From: CAYMCQ01 sp964389025
GTDB taxonomy: Bacteria; Verrucomicrobiota; Verrucomicrobiia; Limisphaerales; CAYMCQ01
Length of the DNA: 25,643 nt
NCBI GenBank assembly: GCA_964389025.1
Contig: CAYMCQ010000060.1
Coordinates: 1 to 25,643, forward strand
Direction of reading: 5' to 3'
Shown here one piece after another: positions 14,901 through 23,900 of the stretch (position 1 is the stretch's first letter; every line of letters starts with the position of its first letter). The notes beneath the pieces were generated by a model, which was given only the letters and a program-made list of their open reading frames with translations, was not told where the DNA came from and did not search any database. The translations under genes were made by a program, and so were the position numbers.

Positions 14901-17900
14901 CCGTGGCCGTGGCATTGCTTGAAAGGCTGCCGAGCATGCACGTCACCACGTTGTTTGTCTGGTTGTAATTGCCCTGCGTGGTTTGCGCGGACACAAACGC
15001 CACGCCGGGCGGCAGCGCATCCGTCAGCGCGATGTTGGTCGCCACCGAAGGTCCGCGATTGGTCACTGTAACTGTGTAAGTCAGTTCGCCTCCCCTGAAA
15101 ACAGCGTTGGTGGATGCCTGCTTGCTCAACGCCAGATCCGCGACTGGAATGACTGTGGTTGACGCAGAGGCGGAATTGTTGTTCATGTCCAGGTCTGTTT
15201 CCACCGCCGTCACCGCAGCAAAATTCGTGAACACGCCATCCACTGTCGCATTCACAAGAACCGTAATCGTCGCACTGCCGCCGCTGGCCAAATCATCCAG
15301 GTTGCAGGTGATGACTCCGTTGGACTCCGTGCAGGAACCCTGCGCCGTCCCGACTGACAGCAGCCCAAACGTGGGCGGCAACGAATCCGTGAGGACGATT
15401 CCCGTCGCTGGGGAAATGCCATGGTTCGTGACGATGACTGTGAACATGACATTGCTGCCGGCGAACACAGACTGCGGCGAACCGGTTTTTGTGACGGACA
15501 GGTCGGCAGCCGCCACGACGGTCGCATTGGCAAAGGCGGCGTTGTTGTCCGAAACAGGGTCAACGACGGCGGAAGTGGCGCTGACCGTGTTGACGATCAG
15601 TCCGGGCGACGTCGAGTTGATCGTGATCGTGACCGCAGCGCTCGCGTTGATGGCGAGATCGCCAACGGCGCACGTGACGACTCCGTTCGTCTGGCTGGAA
15701 CTTCCCTGGCTCGATTGTGCGGAAACAAAATTCGCGCCCGGCGGCAACGGGTCGGTTATCACGATACCGTTCGCCGTCGAAGGGCCGCGATTGAGGACCG
15801 TGACAGTGTAAACCAGGTTGCTGCTCGCAAAGACCATGTTCGTTGCAACAGTCTTGCTCAATTGCAAGTCCGCCAGAGGAACATTCGTCGTCACGGCGGA
15901 CGCTGAGTTGTTGGCCGAAGCGAAATCTGTCACGCCGGACGTGACGCTCGCCGTGTTCGTGAACGTTCCGTTGGTGGTCGCAGTGGCCGTGATGGTGAGC
16001 GTGGCCGTGGCGTTGCTGGCGATTGTGCCGAGGGTTCCAGTGACCAGCCCGTTTGTTTCGGTGAAGCCACCTTGCGTCGTCTGAGCGGAGAAGAACGCAA
16101 AACCGCCTGGCAGCGAATCCGTGACCACGATGTCGCCGGCGGGCGAGGGTCCGCGATTCGTCACGATGATGGTGAAGGTGACGTTGCTCGAAACGAACGG
16201 GCTACTGCTGGACACCGTCTTGGAGAGGGACAAGTCGGCGACGGGATTGACTGTGGTGACAACGGAAGCGGAATTGTTGGCCGAGGTGAAGTCAATCACG
16301 GTGGAGGTCACAACGGCGCTGTTCGTGATGGCTCCATCGCTGACGGCGCTGACGGTGATGGTCGCTGTGGCGGTGGCGTTGCTTGCCAAAGCTCCCAGCG
16401 CGCAAACCACGACGCCGTTGGATTCAGTGTAATTTCCCTGGCTGGTTTGCGCGGACACAAACGCCACGCCCGGCGGCAGCGCATCCGTCAGCACGACTCC
16501 CGTGGCGGACGACGGGCCGCGATTGGTGACGCTGATTGTGTAAATCAATTCGCCTCCCCTGAAAACAGCATTGGTTGACGCCTGCTTGCTCAACACGAGG
16601 TCGGCAATGGGAATCACCGTCGTCATGGCCGATGCCGCATTGTTGTCCAGCACCGGGTCGGTCGCCACCGAACTGATGCCCGCCGTGTTCGTCACCACGC
16701 CGTCGTTCACCGCCTTCACGTCAACCGTCAACACCGCCGTTGCGCCGTTGGTCAGCGTGCCGAGAGTGAACGTCACCACGCCGTTGCTTTCACTGAAACC
16801 GCCTTGCGACGCTGTCGCGGACACAAATGCGCATTGCGGCGGCAGCGGGTCCGTAACGACCACGCTGGGCGCAGTCTCCGGACCCCGGTTGGTGGCGAAG
16901 ATGGTGAACGTCAAATTGCTTCCCACCAAAACCATGTTCGTGGACGCCACTTTCCCGACCACCAAATCTGACAGTGGAGGGCTTGGCGTAATCGCAGACA
17001 CCAAAACCGCCGCGCTGTTGTTGCCGGGATTCGGGTCGCTCGTGCCAGAACTGGCGCTGGCGCTGTTCGTCAAAGTCGTTCCGCCTGAGCCAGGACTGGT
17101 TTGCGCCGCGATCGTCAACGTCGCGCTCGCGCTCGCGCTCAAACTCCCGAGGTCAAAGGTCACAACCTGTCGAGAATTGTTGGTCGAAAGTTGAAAACTG
17201 CCCTGCGTTGTTCCGGCTGAGACGAAGGTCAGACTTGCCGGCAATGCGTCCGTGACCGTCACCGAGCTGGCCAACGAAGGACCTTGATTGGTGACGATGA
17301 TGGTGTAAACCAAATTGCTGCCCGCCACCACTGCATTGGTTGAAGCCCTCTTGCTCAAACTCAAATCCGCCGCCGGAGCAACCGTGGCTACTGCTGCTGC
17401 GGAATTGTTGGCCGGCGTAAAATCAACCACGTCCGATGTGGCGCTGGCGCTGTTGGTCACGCTGCCTTCACTGATCGCGCCGACGGTGATTGTCACCGTC
17501 GCTGTGGCGTTGCTTGCCAGCGCTCCAAACGCGCAAACCACGACGCCGTTGGATTCAGTGTAATTTCCCTGGCTGGTTTGCGCGGACACGAACGCCACGC
17601 CCGCTGGCAGCGGATCCGTCAGCATGGTTCCCGTGGCCGTCGAAGGCCCGCGATTCGTGACGACGATGGTGTAAACCAGTTCGGCTCCTCGCAAAACAAA
17701 GTTCGTTGACGCCCGTTTGCTCAACGCAAGATCGGCAATGGGAATGACGGTCGTGAGGCTTGACGCTGAATTATTAGCCAGCACCGGATCCGTCGTCGTC
17801 GAACTGACGCCCGCCGTATTCGCCACCATGCCATCGCCCACGGCCTTCACGTCAACCGTCACCGTCGCTGTCTCATTGCTTGCCAGAGTCCCGAGATTGA

Positions 17901-20900
17901 ACGTCACCACGCCATTGGTTTCACTGAAACTGCCTTGCGACGCCGTCGCGGACAAAAATGCGAATTGCGCCGGCAACGGATCCGTCACCACCACGTTCTC
18001 TGCCGGTTGTGGCCCGTGATTCGTTGCCGAAATCGTGAAGGTCAGGTTGCTCCCTACCAAAATCGTGTTTGTCGAAGCGACTTTGCCGACCACCAAATCC
18101 GCCAACGGATCGACTGGCGTAATCACCGACACCACAACCGCTGCGTTATTGTTGCCGACGTTCGAATCGCCAGTGCCCGAACCGGCGCTGGCGATGTTTG
18201 TCACGGATGTCCCTCCCGAGTCGGAACTCGATTGCGCCGTGATCGTCAATGTTGCGTTCGTGTTTGGATTCAAACTTCCGAGATCGAAGCTCAGAACCTG
18301 TTGAGAGTTGTTGGTTGAGAGTTGAAAGTTTCCCTGCGTCGTCTCTGCGGAAACGAATGTCAAAGTGGCCGGCAATGTGTCCGTGACCGTCACCGAACTG
18401 GCCGATGACGGGCCTTGATTGGAGACGATGATGGTGTAAACCAAATTGCTGCCCGCCACCACTGCATTGGTTGAAGCCCTCTTGCTCAAACTCAAATCCG
18501 CCGCCGGAGCAACCGTGGCTACTGCTGCTGCGGAATTGTTGGCCGGCGTAAAATCAACCACGTCCGATGTGGCGCTGGCGCTGTTGGTCACGCTGCCTTC
18601 ACTGATCGCGCCGACGGTGATTGTCACCGTCGCTGTGGCGTTGCTTGCCAGCGCTCCAAACGCGCAAACCACGACGCCATTTGATTCGCTGTAATTTCCC
18701 TGGCTGGTTTGCGCGCCCGCAAACGCCACGCCCTGCGGCAGCAGATCGGTCAGCACAACTCCCGTGGCGGACGACGGCCCGCGATTGGTGACAACGATGG
18801 TGTAGGTCAGGCTGCCGCCAATCAGAACCAAGTTCGTGGAAACGTTTTTGCTCATGGCCAAGTCCGCGATAGGAATGACCGTCGTGAGGCTCGAAGCCGC
18901 ATTGTTGTCCGGCGCCGGATCGGTCGTTGTCGAACTGACGCCCGCCGTGTTCGTCCCCTCTCCGTCACTCACTGCCTTCACGTCAACCGTCATCATCGCA
19001 GCCGCATCCTTGGCCAGAGTCCCCAGGTTGAACGTCACCACGCCGTTCGTCTCACTGAAACTGCCTTGCGATGTCGTTGCGGACAAATATTGAAATTGCG
19101 GCGGCAACAGGTCCGTCACCACCACATTTTCTGCCGGCTGCGGCCCGTGATTCGTTGCCGAAATGGTGAATGTCAAATTGCTCCCAACCAAAATCGTGTT
19201 CGTCGAGGCCGCTTTCCCGACCACCACATCCGCCAACGGCTCACTTGGAATGATGACTGATGCGGCGGCGAAATCAGAGTTGTTCGCGCTGACAGGGTCG
19301 CTGACAACGGACGTGACGTCGGCAATATTTGTGATCGGGCCGGCGATGCCCGCGTTGGCGGTGATCGTCAGCGTGGCTCCGGTCTGCGAGTCCATTGTTC
19401 CCAGTTCAGCGCTCACAATCACCTGACCCTCGCCATTGGTGGCCGTCTGCAAGGATCCGGCGGTTGTCTCGGCGGAAATGAAGGTCAAAGTCGCTGGCAG
19501 GGCGTCAGTGAGCACAACTGAGGTCGCCGCAGACGGACCCTGGTTCGTGACGATGACGGTGTAAACGACGTTGCTCCCAAGCACAACAACGTTGGTGGAA
19601 ACCGTTTTGCTCACGCTCAAATCCGCCACGGGGTTCACGGTGGCGATGACCAAGGCAGAATTGTTTGCCAAAAAGAAGTCGGTCACTTCCGAAACCACGC
19701 TTGCGCTGTTCGTGGCCGGGCCAACTGCGGTTGTGGTCACGTTGATCGTCACGCTGGCAGTGGCGTTGCTCACCAACGCTCCGAACTGGCATGTGACAAC
19801 GTTGTTCAAGTGGCTGTTATTGCCCTGCGATGTTTGGGCTGAAACAAAAGCGACCCCGGGCGGCAGCGCATCCGTGAGCACAACATTGGTGACCGTTGAA
19901 GGGCCGCGATTGGTGACTACGACCGTGTAGGTCAGGCTGCTGCCGATTGGAACCGAGTTCGTCGAAACAGTTTTGCTCACGGCCAGGTCGGCAATGGGGT
20001 TGACCACCGCGACTGCGGACGCGGAGTTGTTGTCCAAATTCAAATCAGGCCGGGACGAAGTCGCGCTCGCGGTGTTCGTGATGGAGCCTTCGGTGGTCGC
20101 GGTCACGGTAATCGTCAGCGTGACCACTGTATTGCTGTCCAGGTCGCCGACGTCGCAAGTGACCACGCCGTTTGTCTCCGTGCAGTTGCCCTGAGTGGAT
20201 TGGGCGGAAACAAATGTTGTTCCTGCCGGCAGCGTATCCGTCACGACCACGCTGGTTGCGAGCGAAGGGCCTGCATTTGTCACGACGACGGTGAAGGTGA
20301 TGTTGCTCGTCAACAAAACGGGGTTCGGAGACGCGGTTTTGGAAACGGACACATCCGCGACAGGCACTATCGTCGCAACCACTGAAGCGGCGTTGTTGGA
20401 TGACACGAGGTCCGCCGTGGCGGAGACGACGGTGGCGGTGTTCGTGACGGAACCTGGAATGACCGCATTGACGGTGACTGTCACCGTAGCAGACGCATTG
20501 TTGGCGATGCTGCCGAGGTCGCAGGTGACGACTCCGTTCGTCTGCGAGCAGTTCCCCTGGGTGGATTGAGCGGCAACGAAAGTTGTTTCCGCCGGCAGCA
20601 GATCGGTGAGCAGAACGCCCGCAGCCGTTGATGGTCCCTGATTGGCGACAACGATGGTGTAGGTCAAGTTGTTTCCGGCAAAAGCGGAATTGGTGGAAAC
20701 ACTTTTACTGACGGCCAAATCGGCGGCGGGATTGACCGTGGTGACCACTGATGCCGAGTTGTCGGACAGGAGCAAATCAACCAGCGCAGAATTCACCGTC
20801 GCTGTGTTTGTGATGGAGCCTGTGACGACGGGACGAACGGTGACGGTCACTGTGGCGGTGGCTCCGGTCGAGAGGTCTCCCACACCGCATACGACTGTCA

Positions 20901-23900
20901 CGACCGCCCCATTGGTGCTCTGGATGCAATTGCCCTGAGTGGTCTGCGCGGAAACAAAATTTACTCTTGGAGGAAGCGGATCGGTGAGGACAGTGTTGGT
21001 GGCCGTCAATGGCCCGCTATTGGTGATTGTAATGGTGTAGGTGAGATCGGTTCCTATGAAGACAGAATTCGTGGAAGCGGTTTTGCTGACGGCCAAATCG
21101 GTGGAGGAATCAACGACTGAGACGACGGCGGATGCGGAGTTGTTCGAGGAGACGATGTCGGCCAGCGCGGAGATGACGTTGGCGGTGTTCGTAATCCAGC
21201 CGCCCACACTGGAATTGGCCACAATCGTGACCGTGGCAGTGGCGTTGCTGGCGAGGCTTCCCAAGTTGCAGGTGAGCACGGCCGTTTCGCCATTGGTTGC
21301 CGGAGTAATCGAGCCTTGCGAGGTCTGGGCGGAGACAAAATTCGTTGCGGGCACGAGCCGGTTTGTCAGCACAACGCTGGTGGCGAGGGAGGGGCCGTTG
21401 TTTTTTACGACGACGGTGAAGGTGACGTTGCTGGTGATGAAAACCGGGTTCGGCGAGGCGTTTTGCACGACGGACAATTCGGCTGCGGGATTGACGGTGG
21501 TGACGACGGAGGCGGTGTTGTTCGAAGGTGTGATGTCTGTGATGGCGGAACTTGCGCTGGCGGTGTTGGTGATCGAGCCTGCGCCGACGGGGCGCACTGT
21601 GAGGGTCACCTGTGCGATGGCGTTGCTAGCGAGGGTGCCTATGTCGCAGGTGAGCAAAGTGCCCGCGCCATTGGTGGTGGAAGTGCCCTGGGTGGTTTGG
21701 GCGGAAATGAATTGCGTGGTGGCGGGCAGCGGGTCTGTGAGGAGAACGCCTGTTGCGGTTGACGGCCCCCGGTTGGTGACAAAGATGGTGTAGATCAAAC
21801 TGGCCCCGGCATAAACGGAATTTGTCGAAGCTTTTTTGCTCACCACCAAGTTCGCTCCGGCGGCAACGGTCGTGACGGCGGACGAGGAGTTGTTCGTGGA
21901 GGTCGGATCAACCATTGCAGAGGTGACGCTGGCGGTATTGGTCAGTGAACCTGTTGCGACCGGAGTAACGGTGATGGTGACGGTGGCGTTCGCGTTGCTG
22001 GCCAGAGTTCCGAGGGTGCAGGTGACGATTCCGTTTGTTTGGGTGGCGCTTCCCTGGCTTGTCGTGGCGGAAACGTAATTTGCCCCGGCGGGCAGTGTGT
22101 CGGTGGCCACGACGTCGGTGGCGGTGGATGGACCCCGATTGGTGACTAAAAGTGTGTAGATCAAATTGGCGCCAGCAAACGTGGAGTTGGTAGAAACGGT
22201 TTTTTTCAACACCAAATCGGCGAGTGGCGAAATCGTAACGACCGTGGAGGCGGTGTTATTCGTTGAAATGGGATCCAGTTCGTAGGCCCGCACTCCGGAA
22301 TTGGCGGTGGCTGTGCCGTTCGTCATGGCAACGGTGGTGATGGTGGCCAGCGCGCCGGCGCCGGCCGCGAGGCTTCCCAGGTTCCATGTAACGACATTGC
22401 CACTGTTGCTAGAACTTCCCTGTGTCAAGGCTGCGGAGACAAATTTCACGGCGGCAGGCAGTGAATCGGTCACGACCATGGAGGTGGCTGGCCACGGGCC
22501 AGTGTTGGTAATGGCGATGGTGTAAACCAGATTGCTGCTGACAAAAACGGGATTCGGCGCGGCCGAAGCCGTGAGCGCGAGGTCGGCGATGCCGCGAACG
22601 GTGGAGATGACTTTGGCGAAGTTGTTCGCGGTGTTCGGCTCCGCATCCGTAGAAGTAATAGTCACGGCGTTGGTGAGCGAAACCGGCGTCAGAGGCTGGA
22701 GAACGATGGTGTGAAGGACGCTCGCATTGTTCGTGAGCGAGCCGAGGTTGAAAAGGAGCTGTGTGCCGTTGGTGGTCCAGTCGCCTTTTGTCGAGGTGAC
22801 GGAGATGATTTGGACGTTTGGCGGCAGTTGGACGGCGTTGGTGACGGTGTTGAAGGTGGAGCGGCCATTGTTATTCACCTGGATGGTGCAGGTGATGTTG
22901 CTTCCAACGATGACCGGCTCGATTGAAGCAGCAATCGTGACTGAAAGATCAGGCGGCGAACTGTATTCGGCGGCGAACGCGTCGTAAAGCCCGCCGCTGT
23001 TCGTGCTGCGAAACACGCTGGGCGTGACCGGAAAACCGGACGTGGAGGCGGTGTGCCCGGCAACGTAGAAATTGCCGTTGGTGTCCACGGCGATGCCGGT
23101 GCCGCGCTCGTCCTGGTCGCCGCCCAGCAGCGTGGAGTAAATCAGCGATGCTGGACCCGGCACGGCGGGATTTATCTTCGCGACAAACGCGTCGCTGTAG
23201 CCGGCGCGGTTGGTCTGATCGGCCCCGAGGGTCAATGGAAAATTTGACGAGGCGGTTTCGCCTGTGACGTAGATGTCCCCAAAGCCATCCACCGCTATGC
23301 CAGAGCGATAAAAGAAAAAGCCGGATTCGTAGCCTGCGCCGCCAAGATAAGTGGAATAACGAAGGCTCGCGCCGTTGGTCTGGAATTGCGCGATGAACGC
23401 GTCGGGCGGGGGAAAGCTGCCGCCGGCGCCGCCGATGACTGACTGGATGGCGTTGGTGACTGGAAAGTCCTTGGAGCTGGTTTCACCGATGACGCAAATC
23501 CTGCCGGCAGGATCCAACGCCACGCCCAAGACCGAGTCGTCAATCTGGCCGCCGAGGAAGGTGGAAAAAACCAAGCTGTTTCCGGCGGGGTTGAGTTTCG
23601 TCAGAAAACCATCCGTGCTTCCGGCCAGCGGATCGGTGCTGCCGCGGTTAAAACTGGATTGAAAAGCATTCTGGATCGGAAAACTTGAAGATGGCGGATC
23701 CGGATAAGTCGGGAACGAAGCGACCACGCCAATGACATAGGCATTGCCGCTGGTGTCAATCGTGATGGCGTTGGCTTTGTCCTCGGAATCGCCGCCCAGG
23801 AAAGTGCAATAGACGAGGGACGCAGAACCGGAAGAGGCAGTGTTGATCTTCGCCACGAACGCATCACGTCCGCCTGCGTTGTTTGCCTGATAAGCGCCTT

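Larger units (their letters stand above)
12215..22955 (-). repeat. Array of 29 DUF11-coding units (about 370 bp each)
   Basis: The minus strand encodes 29 consecutive units with headers such as PLADLVVGKVASTN, PIADLALSKRASTN and PAADLSLSKRASTN. Each unit continues with VTNRGPS, VLTDxLP, FVSAxTxQG, TNGVVTC and NATATVTIT segments, and ends in SANNSAS-like sequence. Divergence between units is high overall but very low for particular pairs. Units 11-18 repeat in triplets with a period of 1131 bp. The long frames on the plus strand of this region are periodic shadows of the array. Confidence 0.9.

Noticed and set aside
12188..22926. Many long plus-strand open frames (up to about 260 codons) across the giant gene
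   Set aside because: They recur with the 370-bp period of the DUF11 units, are rich in V/A/T without domain motifs, and lie antisense to one continuous 4419-codon frame with a clear domain structure.
12215..22955. Regularly spaced repeats suggestive of a CRISPR or satellite array
   Set aside because: The period is about 370 bp and the whole unit is translated as a known Ig-like domain; there are no short identical repeats with unique spacers.
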